Of a stretch of DNA of 64,000 nucleotides, positions 37,561-48,649 are shown one piece after another (the first letter of the stretch is position 1; each line of letters starts with the position of its first letter). Where the stretch lies: positions 248,001 to 312,000 of the forward strand of contig JARHVA010004904.1 in the NCBI GenBank assembly GCA_037957365.1, given 5' to 3'. The translations under genes were made by a program, and so were the position numbers. Source of the DNA: Torreya grandis (taxonomy: Eukaryota; Streptophyta; Pinopsida; Cupressales; Taxaceae). The notes beneath the pieces were generated by a model, which was not told where the DNA came from, searched no databases, and worked only from the letters and a program-made list of their open reading frames with translations.

Positions 37561-38633
37561 GACCATTATTTTATTAATCAAGTGATGCTTCACCTTGTGT
37601 TTAACTTGAGCTCATCCCTTGAGCACCCTTATTAAATTAATCTCCCTTCCTCTTAACCCTTACTCCTACACACTTATTTAACCTACTAAGTGCTATGGTT
37701 TTTCCTTCAAAGTGGAAAACTACTAAGACTTTATAGTCTTGTCCATGACTACAATAAAAAAAATGGGATATGTAGACAAGTTATAATCTCCCTTAAAGGA
37801 TAGCTACACAACTTCTCTTTGATACTATAAATAGACTGCTCCCTTGAAGGAAAGTTATTAAAACTAAAAAAAATGCTTTTTACACTCCCTTGAAGGATGG
37901 TTAGGCCAAGCTTTTTTATCAAGATAAATAAAAATAAAAAGCTTCTCGTATTGATCGGCTTCATATGACCTCAACATAAAAAAATCCCATTGTAAGCTTC
38001 CCACATTGATTGGCTTACAATTAAAAAAAAAAAATCTTTAAGTCATGGAATTTCCTATAGTAGCTCTCAAGTCACCTACAACAAGGGCATATCATTCTCA
38101 CTTTGAAGGTTACATTACCCAAACACTTTCACTCTTTTTACCATTTCCCCTCATACTCTTTCAAGGGACTTTGAACTCACTTAACACAATGTGAACATGA
38201 CACTTCTCTAACAAAAAAAATGGTCAAATGATGCAAAACATGAAAGAGGCTCATATTCCTGAGCCTATTTATGTTATGATTATGGTCTTTGCTATTACAC
38301 AAGCATTCTACCTCTTTATTTCCCATCCCAATCACATGTTGATCTCTCTATTGAGATAAAAACTTCATACAAATAATAACATAAACAACCTATCCATTTT
38401 AAGCATACACCATCATGAATATGGAAAAATGCTAAGATGAAGCTAACAAATCAACTATGCATATACCATCACACATATGGGAAATGTTAGTCTAACTCAA
38501 CTAACATGCTCAACATTAACATAACATTAATATAAAATTAAATAACCATCCACATCAACATCATCATCACTATCATAATAAAAACATCTCAGAATCACAA
38601 TAAATGCATCTCAAAATCATAATAACACACCTC

Positions 38634-38693
<60 letters not shown>

Positions 38694-38879
38694 TCTCAAC
38701 ATGAATGTACATCTATATATCATAACAATATCATCTCTCTCTCAAAATATACATCTCTCATCTTTGGCTCATAGGCTAGTGTGTATACAACATATATAAT
38801 AATAACAAAATTTGGCACTCAGAATCCTTGAGGCTATACATGTGGTAATGAATAAGTTGTGTCATCACCACTCTCTACC
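37561..38879 (+). other. E 3' region, first part
   Basis: Non-coding DNA after integrase. At 37770-37960 the phrase CTCCCTT(A/G)AAGGA recurs three times, about 55-65 bp apart. A (TA)n tract lies at 38634-38692. No supported coding region; the minus frame at 37749-37964 is a chance ORF. Confidence 0.55.
38634..38692. repeat. (TA)n microsatellite
   Basis: About 59 bp of alternating T and A with two G interruptions near its ends. Confidence 0.95.
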
Positions 38880-40519
38880 TATTTGCATTTACATGAGCTA
38901 GAAGTTGTGGCATGTGTCACTGATCTCTCTTACTCTCTAAAATCAGAATACCTCTAAATTTGTGGGAACTCCTTGATGGCCCTCTCATAATAATCAATCT
39001 CATCCAGGATAGTGCTATACATTTCTAAAGATATAGTATGTGGTGGTCCCATCACACCTACTAAAGGCCCAATCTATATTGGTCCCTATGGTAGAGGAGG
39101 AATAGCCTGACCTACTACTCTCAAACTATCCCTCTCTATTGTCAATGCAATAACCTGACCTTATAATACCTTGACCTACCCTTATAATGCCCTGACCTAG
39201 TCCCGTAATGTTACCACCTATCCTTGTAAAACCAATACATGTGCTTGAGCAACATCTTGAGCCTACACTACCACATCTCAGGCATATACTGATGTATCTT
39301 GTGCTTGTATCACTACATCTCAGGCATGTATAACTACATCTCTCTCTCTCATCACTCCTTATAAATCTAGTGGTGGCTTCCTGACCTAAACCATAGGATG
39401 TAAACCTATCCACTAGGCAAGATACACCACTGTGTATCTAGGATTTGTTACACATGGCCCTGATGGTATCTCCTCAAAATCTATCCCATCTATCTCCTAG
39501 GGTAAGGGTATGGGTGCCTCTATATCATCCCTCCTATATCAATGGAAGGTAGGAGGTACTTCCTATAACAAGTTGAACTATCTCTTGACCCATACTATAG
39601 GTATTATCTCTAGCTCATCGACTCATCTCCCTCTGACCCATAATGTGCTCTATAAGCCAACAAGCTGCTTTACCTATCCTCTAAATGTAGGGTATGTTAA
39701 GTAACATCTCTACATAATATCTATAGGGATCAATCCCTTTGTCATGCACCTATAATGATCAATATCTTACACTATTTCATCTACTCAGGTCTGGGCCATA
39801 CCATCTCTCCACCATTTGAAACCAACTCTAATACTAGCTATAATCATGGTAGGTAACCCCAATGGTCATGTCACTATGATATGATAATATGCAAAATAAT
39901 GGAGTAAATTCTTGACACACAAATTATATCATCATCATAGTCTCAACCCCCATAACTCTCTGTATAACTATGCCAAGAAAGCTGGTCCCCATAGAAATAC
40001 AATCTATTGATTAACCATCTATGCCATAACACCTATCAATTCAATACTAAATCTCCCACCATCTATGTTTGGTAGTGCATATACTATAATCCATATCATC
40101 ATTAGGATCCTCGACTGATGCTACTCCTCATCAACAATGTACAATAGCTCATAGGCAAAGCTTGTTGAATGATAGGTCACCTTGCTAACATGCTCTTCAA
40201 ATAATGTCACCATATGAATATCATGTTCCTCTCTTGAACATGAGAAGAGCTCCTCACCCTAGAGTGGAAACCATAAAATCCTATACACATCTTCTTGGCT
40301 CACTATCAACTCTCTGTTTAGAAAATGGAAGATGTTGGTGGTGTGATCCCACTTCTCGATCAACACTATCATCAAACTCACATCCCCTAAAAATATAAAA
40401 TATCATTTCACTCCTCCTATACCTATATCTTCCATGTGATCCCACTCATTTGGGGTGACATCCCTCCTCATCTATGTCAATAGTGTAGGTAGGCAATACT
40501 GTAGCATCAACTCCTGCTT
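38880..40519 (-). pseudogene. Antisense ORF of E with plant mobile domain (PMD)
   Basis: On the minus strand a single frame can be followed for about 540 codons from about 40519, antisense to gag-pol. Residues in order: RRDVTPNEWDHMEDIGIGG, LIEKWDHTTNIFHFLNREL, SQEDVYRILWFPL, GEELF, AYELLYIVDEE, LPNIDGGRFS, WGPAFLA and LYRELWG. These follow the PMD pattern (ALVERW...T.TFH...GE.TVTL.DV..LLGLPL, then a W..A.LA.LYREL block). After 39420 comes PRYTVVYLA, then a Gln/Val/Ala/Leu-rich heptad-like stretch at about 39360-39110 (VIQAQDTSVYA, QAHVLVLQG, VIALTIERDSLRVV) that could be a coiled coil. Many stops replace expected Trp, Gln or Arg. PMD proteins occur as host genes and in plant transposons. The frame at 39126-39413 (minus) is a neighbouring frame of the coiled-coil part. 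Confidence 0.78.
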
Positions 40520-40589
40520 AGCCTACATCCATACACACACACCTCAAGTCACATACTTTCTAATATAACCTACCACTATTTTTTCTCTT

Positions 40590-41000
40590 CTCTCTAAGAG
40601 AACTACATTGGTCTGAGGCCCTCAACCAAGATATATAGGTAGCACTCAATTGACATGGGGTATTTTAAGGTTAGCTTGGCCATATACCCACCTAACTATC
40701 TAACTTGCTCTCCTATCTCTACCCTAGGCCTCACTACCTCTCTCTCCACACTAGGCCTAACTACTTATCATAACTCTAGGCCTCATGGATTATATCCCTA
40801 ACCTTCAACCCTATGACCTATCTTTTAATCCTTAGGTCCCTTGACCTATTTCAACCTATCTTTTCTTAACCATACCTTATATTTGTTTCCCTACTCACTG
40901 GGAGAACTACATTGGCTTGAAGCCTCAACCAGGATATGTAGGTAACACTCAATCAACACAGGGTCTTCTGAGGCTAGCTCAGCCATTATGTTCATTGACT
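40590..41000. repeat. Duplicated 85-bp segment, about 305 bp apart
   Basis: 40612-40695 and 40917-41000 match: both carry GAACTACATTGG (just before), CCTCAACCA, TAGGTA, CACTCAAT and GGCTAGCT or GGTTAGCT in order. On the minus strand they read MAKLTLKYPMSIECYLYILV and MAELASEDPVLIECYLHILV. They lie upstream of the antisense PMD ORF and may be two copies of its start or an upstream exon. Confidence 0.65.
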
Positions 41001-42328
41001 ACTTTAATTAGGGATCTAAAATTGACCTTTTCTCCTATTTTGGGTTCTTCAAAATCATTGACATCAATTTTGTATGCTAACATCAGTGCTTTATCTTAGC
41101 TGACATTGATCAAACCCTACTAACATCGGCACTATGTCAGTGAATTTTGGTGGACCCCACTAACATCAACAATTGGTTCAACCCTAGGGTCAAATGACCC
41201 ATCTCCCAACTTTAAATTTCAACCTATAAACTACCCCTAAATCCCTCTTGACTTCATCTAAACCTACCCTCACCTCATTTCCTACCCCTCTAATAGCATT
41301 CTTCCCCCCAATTTCAAATTTAGCCTAAAATAACAAATTAACAAACTTAAATTCAAAATTAACTCAAAGGGGATATTACCTCATCTATCCATCTCCTCTG
41401 GGTTAGAATAGCTAGCACTTGTGGTGACACACCTCCTGCTAGGTCTCTTCCTATCTCTACCATCTCACCAACACTCATAGCTCTTTTTCTCTCTAATCAA
41501 ATGTTGTTAATGAGTTCTGGTGGGCCACCAAACCCATTTTTGTCAGGTTTGGTCACCCATTGATGTCAACATCCTTGACCTAAATCATCGATGTTAGCAC
41601 TATTTCTTACTGACATTAGTGACATAACCAATGTCAGCACCCTTGAATTAGAGTTTTCACTAACAACCACAACCCTTTGGAATGTACCCCTAATCTAGGG
41701 CAACTTGGAGATCACGTATGTCTCCTTAACCATGGAAACCAACTTGGATATCACATATATCTCCCCAAACATGACAACCACCCTTGGAGATCACTTAAAT
41801 CTCCACCAATGATGGCTTTGACTAGAGATCACAAATATCTCCTTGATGATCGACCCTTTTAAACCAACCTTGCATTACTTGTCTTGACCACTTATACTAT
41901 CTTGCTATAGTTGGATATTATATATATTCATGTATATTAGGTGTTTTGGCTAGTGACCAAGCTAGTCCTATCACCTAAAAACCTTTTATGTTTCCTAGGG
42001 GCACTTCCTACCTCGGATACCTAGCACACATAGACCATTAGAGCTACAACTTTGATTATTTTGACCTTATTCACTATCACTTATAATATATGATTTGGTT
42101 ATTTATATCTGAGTCCTCCACCTTATTTTTTCTTGATTTTTTCATTTATATCCCCTAGTAGTATACGTGCAAGTAATGATATTGGGTTCTTATCCACTCA
42201 CCCAATTCTAGTTTATCCTCCATCGATTCCCATTTTGAGGGGAGATAACTCATCCAATACTTGGAACATATAACTCATATTTTTGTCTTACAACTTGTTA
42301 GTGCAAATTACAAGACAAAAGGGTCAAA
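41001..42328 (+). other. E 3' region, last part
   Basis: Non-coding. GACATCA/CATCGG words are dense at 41050-41190 and 41560-41650. At 41700-41850 GGA(G/T)ATCAC.TA.(A/G)TCTCC repeats four times, roughly 45-50 bp apart. A purine-rich GACAAAAGGGTCAAA sits directly before the 3' LTR and is a likely polypurine tract. Confidence 0.6.
42314..42328 (+). other. Polypurine tract of E
   Basis: GACAAAAGGGTCAAA, mostly purine, lies immediately before the 3' LTR start. This is where plus-strand DNA synthesis is primed. Confidence 0.55.
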
Positions 42329-43780
42329 TATAGACACCAAAATTATGTCACACATGTGTGTTGTAACTCCTGTGTTGAAACCCCCCTTGAGCCCCTTTTT
42401 AATAAGAATAATTAGCCTTCTTAACCCATGCTTTTACCCATCACACATTTAATTAATTCAAAATATTTAATTAAATTAATTAAAAACCCCTTATGCCACC
42501 TTACCTAGCCACCTCATCCTAAGAATAAGTCTTACCCTACGAGTCACCTCAAGACTTAGTCCCCTTATCCTAACCACCCATGACTTTTTCTCACCCTAAA
42601 AATAAATTCCTAACCAACTATGTCCTTCTTAACCTCTTATTTCTATCATTTCCTAATGGATACCACACTTGGCATGAAAAATAATAGAAAACTGGCTAAA
42701 AATATCCATTTTACTTATTCTCATGCCACTGACATCATTCAAACTATGATCGATGTCAGTGGGATCACCAAAATTGATTACTTAATCCAAACTCTAAACT
42801 AACATTCTGGTAAAAAAATTAAGAAAAATCATTTTTATTTGTATACAAGTTTTTTACATGTAATTTTCCACATCTTGGCTTATTATTACCTTATAGAAGT
42901 CAATCCAGATCAGAAACCAAGATCTTGAGAACCAACAACACATGCTTGTTTTCTCTTTTCAAGGCATTGGTTTGGAAAGCCTTATAGGATCCATCCATTT
43001 GATACTTATCATCCAATCACCTCTTTAGCTAAGTACATCACTTATTTTGTAAGTCTTTAAGTAGTTACATTATAATCATTATATATCTACTATTTATTGT
43101 TTTATACATTCTTAATCGAACCCCTGTAAAGGAGTTATAAATCTTCCTTACTTATTTCCCCTTGTTCCAACACACCAAACCTCTAACTAGACAAATCCAA
43201 ATAATACTCTCTCTCTCTCTCTCACATACACACAACTCTCCCCAACCTTCCAAACCTAACCAAAACCATTTCCTAGACCCAGAAAATCCTTCTACAAGCT
43301 CCTAGGAAATTATTGCCCCTATTGACATCAGTTGCCCAACTGATATCGGTCACACTTACTGACCTCAGTAGCCTAACCAATGTCGATAACTATGGATTTT
43401 TAGTAACCTTTCTAAAACCTACCCAAACAACTTCTAAAATACAAATTGAATATACCACTTACACTTTATTACTCTCTACTGCACTTAGGTTACAAATAAT
43501 GGGAACATATCTCTCTTTTATTCTCTCTTTTCCTCTTTCTTTGCTATTTATTACTCTTTTATTTCTTAAAAGTGGACTGTCATCTCTAAGGAAGTTTGAC
43601 ACTTCCTAGAACAAGTGCATAGTTTGGTAGTCCACTCATATATCTACTAACAAATATTTTTGTGATAGTGCTTTCTTACTTACAAGTAGTTCTCCCTAGC
43701 CAAAGAAGAGTGCTCACAATGTTTGGATACGGTTACCTATTTTTCTTTAAACTTGAAATAGGCACAATTTTAGTGAAACA
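42329..43780 (+). repeat. 3' LTR of E
   Basis: Begins TATAGACACCAAAATTATG (TG changed to TA relative to the left LTR) and ends TTTTAGTGAAACA. It is colinear with 26091-27579, with the same (CT)n run at 43206-43224. The open frames at 42261-42452, 42620-42802 and 43313-43609 are chance ORFs. Confidence 0.92.
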
Positions 43781-43785
43781 TAGTT
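43781..43785. repeat. Target site duplication of E, right copy (TAGTT)
   Basis: TAGTT directly follows the ACA end of the right LTR and equals 26086-26090. Confidence 0.85.
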
Positions 43786-46146
43786 CTTCAGTCACCACTA
43801 CCTAACTTGCTTCTCTCATGCATGTTTTTGGTAGCATCAGGTGTGGTCCTATGGTTAGGGAATCTTCTTGATGATCTTATGCTTCCATATGGACCTTTAT
43901 ATCACTTATTGAGTCCTCCCATCCCCTTCCTAGATCACTTTTAGTCATAATCCTTTTCCAAAATTTTCCATACTTTCACTTCTATAATTCCCACTGACTA
44001 GCTACCATACTGAACCAATAATTCTAATTCACAAGTGCCCATTAATTTCCCCACCAACCATTTTGATCATGAGAGAAAGAGTTTATCCTTCTATGAAAAA
44101 ATTCTCAAGTCTAAAATTTACAAAAAGCGTCTTAACCTCTAGTAGAAAGAGTGTGATGTATCTACCATGTAATTCTTAGAAGTGAAACTAAGCTTCCTCA
44201 AGATAAAAATATGTCAAGACTATGTACTCTAAGATATAACTATTCAAAACCCCACACCACCAAAAATTAATAGCATGCATCCAAGGTGCTCTTAATAATG
44301 TTAAATTCATCTAACACTCTAGTGTCCATGTTGTCTTCCATCTATGGTTTCTCAACAAATATTGAGTATAGGCTACAATCCAAGCATTAAGGTAAATAAT
44401 GAACTATACAAATAATGTCTCATATAATGAGTTTTAATTTTTTTTTTGACCCATGCATGTACAGAGATTCCTAGTTTGATAAATGGTATACAAATATATC
44501 CTCAATACTAGTAACCCATTGCCCAATATTCTTAAGTGACAATCATTCAAGCATCTTCGACCATCATGTAGGTAAGCGATATAGGTCATGGTAATGGAGC
44601 CAAAATATTGGGATTTTTTTTCTTACTTAAGCATAATTTACCTTAGGCACATGTCAAAGTGATTAAAATCCCAACATGCTAGCACATTGACATGTCATGT
44701 AAGAATGAGTTATTATGCATTCACCTAAAGTACATAGCGAGGGATTGATTTTTGTTGGTTTTATCATGAAAGGGTGTATTAATATATATGGGTGATCAAA
44801 CACATAAACATTACTATGCTCATTCTATAATCTATCTTAATACATATTCATTACTTAATGATCAAAAAGAAAAATAAGGCAAAAATGATAAATATGAGCC
44901 TTAACTCAATTAACTTAACAATAACATATAAGATAACTAACAACATTATCTCCATAGTCAACAAAATAACAATATTAAGACAACCCAAGTTCCATTCATC
45001 ATATTGATAAATGATATTCAAGGTTTACACAATTCTAGTATTATAATGCAACTCATTTGTATAGCCCTACCAATACTATCCAACTGAGTAACAACAACAA
45101 TATCAACAATATTACAAATTTTCAATCTAGGGGTATTTATACTTTAGATGTCCCTGACTAAGTAGTTACAAACATAATTATACTTATGGTGACTTGCCAA
45201 TGATCATCAACATACTTGAGTCATGACTGCTAATTATAATGGTTTATTAAGGACTCAATATTTTATGCCCCTATATTCTCTCTTTAGTGTTGGATCCTCA
45301 TTTTTTAGCACCTATATTCCCATGGGTTGGTGCTAGATTCATGCTTGACTTAGTCTCTTTTATCCCTATGAATTGCTCCCTAACCATCTCTAACTTCTTA
45401 TGCACTCCCCAAGTCTATTTCTAAGTTTTGAGTCCTTCATTCTTAGGTTCTTCGTTTATCAAGCAAATTTATTTTAACTTGGTTCTTTCACTTCATGGAC
45501 TTCCATGCCATGGTATTCTATGTTGTGCCTCTTCACTCTAGTTTTTACAAAGAAAGCCAAAATTTGGGGACTAATAATAAGCGAGGCAAAAGTTATGCTA
45601 AAACAATAAAAAATTAATAAAATTTTTCCTTTGTATACCTATCAAATATTTCTAAGTAATTAGGTTTATATTTAAATGTTACTATTCCTTTTTTAAAAAT
45701 TTAATAGTCCTCATTTTAATCGAGCTTCTAAAGCTCAAATAACACTAGGGGTAACTTTCAAAACGTCTTTAAACCCAATTAGGGATTTTTCATTGATTAT
45801 AACTATGTTTTAAATTTCAATTTTGGTGGGAAATGGGTTTGGGGGCCCCAAGATCTAATCGGGTTTGGGACCCTCAATTTGGTCTATTGGGCACCTTGAT
45901 ATGCTTTTTCTTTTTTACATGGGGTAAAATCCATAATTATCACTAGCAGGGTGTTTATCAATAGTTAGGGGTTTGAATGCTCTATGGTAGACTTGGTTAA
46001 GGAATTAGGGGCAAAACATTGAATAAAATAGGTAGTAAAAGTTGAGGTTTTAGGGGGTAAAACCTTGGATTAGAAAGGCTCAGGGGTCAGGGATCCCCAA
46101 TAACCTAGTCAATGCCTAGGCCTTGATCAACATTAAAATGATGATG

Positions 46147-46183
46147 GGGGGATGGTCCCCAACTTAATCGAGGAACCATCCCC
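46147..46183. repeat. Inverted repeat (12-bp arms)
   Basis: GGGGATGGTCCC pairs with GGAACCATCCCC with one mismatch across a 13-nt loop. It lies in a GC-richer patch and may be LTR structure. Confidence 0.7.
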
Positions 46184-47441
46184 TGATTATAACTATAATC
46201 CATATTAAAAAAAAGATTAATCTAGTCAGTATTTAAATCATGGTAAGAACTAAAATGATCCCTTCACCCCCACTTAGACCTATTCAAAACTAAAGTTCTA
46301 ATTAGCAAAGGAACTCAACACCAACACTACCCAAGAATTTTATTAGGTATGAGGACCTAAAAATCTTAACACTTAGATAAATTTACCTCTGATAAGCTTG
46401 ATTACCATTGGGAAAGGAAATTTGAACTCAATAGACATAAATGGATAATTTTACAAGTTTTTAACCTGATAAAGTGAGATCTAGCAAGTACAAAATGGAG
46501 ACCCAAAAGTTATTTCAAGAAAAAGGCCAAAACACCAAATTTTCTCAAATAAGATGGTAAACATGATGGAGTAGGTTCTAGAGGTTGAAATGACATAAAA
46601 GCCAAAGTGACCCCCGGAGTAGCTATAGGCAGATAAGAGAGTAGGCAAGCAAGAATGCTAAACAAGTAAAAGTGTAGTAAAACTCCATTTTAGGGCCAAG
46701 TTATATTTATTAAACTTCACCATTTAGGCATGGTCATCACAATGGGATAGGTTTTGAGAGCCCTAAGGGCATGGAAATAGAAATTAAATCCTAGAGTAGA
46801 CTAAGAGAGATAGGAGAGCTAAGAGATCCAAGATTCAAATGAATATTAGGAGGTCAAAACTCCATTTTTAAACTAAGTTTAAAATATAAAGATGACTTAG
46901 ATAGATGGTAGTTTAAATGGTGATGGTTTCAATTCACAATATGGAATACAAAATAAGATAAACCACCAAGGAAATTTATTGTGCTGAGACCAAAAAACCA
47001 TGAGTACAAGTGGAAGTAGAGGAAAAGGAACAAAAGAGGTTCCTTAAATATTGGAAAAATTAGGGCATGTTATGAAAGTAACAAAAAAATCTAACTCTAT
47101 TGGAAAATACTCCTGAGTATTTTAAAATGATATAAATATGTCTACAAACCCAAAACTTCTAGTTGAGACTAAACATGGAACATGAAAAAATTTGAGAGAG
47201 GAGAAGATGAGAGTGGATAAAAGAACAATTCAAACATTCTTATTGATTGGATGTGTACAAATGAGATAAATTACCTCTTTTTAGAACTTGCAAGGACTAA
47301 CTACTATGGGTCCAAACATCAAACTAGTGAATCCTACCTTGAAGATGCTTGCCTAGACATTACTCTACTACTAGATAGGTGTCCATATCCTTGATGTAGT
47401 TACCTTTGATCCCACTTAAGGCCTTAATCTAGTACTAACTA

Positions 47442-47472
47442 GGCTAGAAATCCCATGGTGGAGTCGCCCAAA
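47442..47472 (-). other. Primer-binding-site-like sequence
   Basis: On the minus strand TTTGGGCGACTCCACCATGG then GATTTC. It resembles the TGGCGACTCCACTGGGG site of Tat/Ogre elements with a small insertion. If genuine, an LTR should end just right of 47472. No partner LTR is seen. Confidence 0.35.
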
Positions 47473-48079
47473 TCACCCAGAAGTGAGTTTTTTAGATATT
47501 AACTTTTTTATTTTCTTATCTTGATTTATATTTTATCTTTCTTATTTAGTATCTCAATTCTAGGTTAGGGACCACTATATCAACTGAAAGGTAGGACTAA
47601 ATATTTTCACCCTAGATCTTCATCATAACAAGTTCATCCAAGCAAATCCAAAAACCATTAAGATGTGAATTTTGTGCTTGGTTTTGAGAGAATGCCTTCA
47701 TTGACAAGATAATTTTATCCAAAATTGACCTAAATCAAACAAATTTAGAACATATACAATATCCAAATCTTTAAAAATTATTTAAAAATAGAATCTAAAG
47801 CTGAAAAACTACTCAAATTACTTATGTATTAGAACGTCATTCGAGCTACCTGCGTACATGCCTTCTATTATTCAATTCTTTTGACCAACAGGGGAACATA
47901 CAAGGTAAAACAAGTGGACTAGGACAAAAAGAGATGAGCGATGAGGTTGGATCAATAATGAAAAGTGATAAAAGTAATAAAATCAAACTAAACTAACAAC
48001 AAAGTAGGAAATAAAATAAAAACAAATAAGGAAAGGGAAAGGGAATGTATTTAAATAAACTTACAAGGCTAATTCAAGC

Positions 48080-48649
48080 TTAGAAGTAGTGTTTGAGGAA
48101 ATTCCCATTGATAGGTAATGGGACATGCTCACCAATTAAACACTTTAGGTAGAATGAATTCTTTCCCAGATTTCAAAGATTTGGTAGGGACCCAACCACA
48201 AGGCATAAAAGTTTCTATGTCACCCCTTTTTCTTGTGAAACTTGTCTTAGAGAAGGACTTGATTATAGATATGTAAGGCTTTCACTTTTTCTCACTTGTC
48301 AAACTAACATTTTATGACCTCTTGGTGTTTACTAAAATGTCACAGGGTTGCATCACATTTTTCCTCAAGTTTTATCAGGTTAAATAGGTGAGATTTTATA
48401 TTCTCATATGTTTCTAGGTAATCTCTCATGAACTATAGTATAGGAATTCTCAGATTGACTAGAAAGATAGGGTTTTAATCATAAATAAGATGATATAGTG
48501 ACATTTCTAAGGTTGAATTAATTCTAGTCCTATTAGACCATAGTGTAAAATTTAGAATATTATGCTAGTCCTTAGGGTTATTTTCCAAAAAATTCTTAAT
48601 TACATCCATAAAATTCTTAATAGTTGATTCTACTACCCCATTACCCTAT
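48080..48649 (-). pseudogene. Element C integrase, C-terminal part
   Basis: The minus strand continues the integrase broken at 62094: GNGVVESTIKNFMDVIKNFL (catalytic Glu region), NNPKD, HNILNFTLWSNRTRINST, then FHKKKGCHRNFYALWLGPYQ and IFEIWERIHS, ending PLPINGNFLKHYF and a stop at 48080-48082. LWLGPYQI is the GPY/F module at the end of gypsy integrases. A few stops at Trp or Gln positions interrupt it. It is joined without loss to the part at 62094 once element B and one CCTAT copy are removed. Confidence 0.88.
48645..48649. repeat. Target site duplication of B, left copy (CCTAT)
   Basis: CCTAT precedes the TGTTATCAC start of the left LTR of B and recurs at 62089-62093 after its right LTR. 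Confidence 0.85.

Larger units (their letters stand above)
26091..43780 (+). mobile_element. Element E: 17.7-kb Tat/Ogre-like gypsy retrotransposon
   Basis: It is bounded by LTRs of 1489 and 1452 bp and the duplication TAGTT. Order on the plus strand: LTR, primer-binding site, long leader, gag, Pro-rich segment, second zinc-knuckle-like segment, protease, RT, RNase H, a second RNase H, integrase, a 4.7-kb 3' region with an antisense PMD ORF, LTR. Two RNase H domains, the protease PWIHVM block and an extra antisense ORF place it in the Tat lineage, which includes Ogre. All reading frames carry stops, so it is an old copy. Its borders are intact, so the whole original element is probably present. 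Confidence 0.92.
43786..48079. other. Non-coding flank between E and C
   Basis: No open frame over 60 codons in 4.3 kb. By position the left part should be the rest of G (leader and 5' LTR, minus strand) and the right part the 3' untranslated region and 3' LTR of C (minus strand). I could not match either to a partner copy here. It contains a GC-richer patch (45830-46200) with a strong hairpin and a primer-binding-site-like sequence at 47442-47472. Confidence 0.45.
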
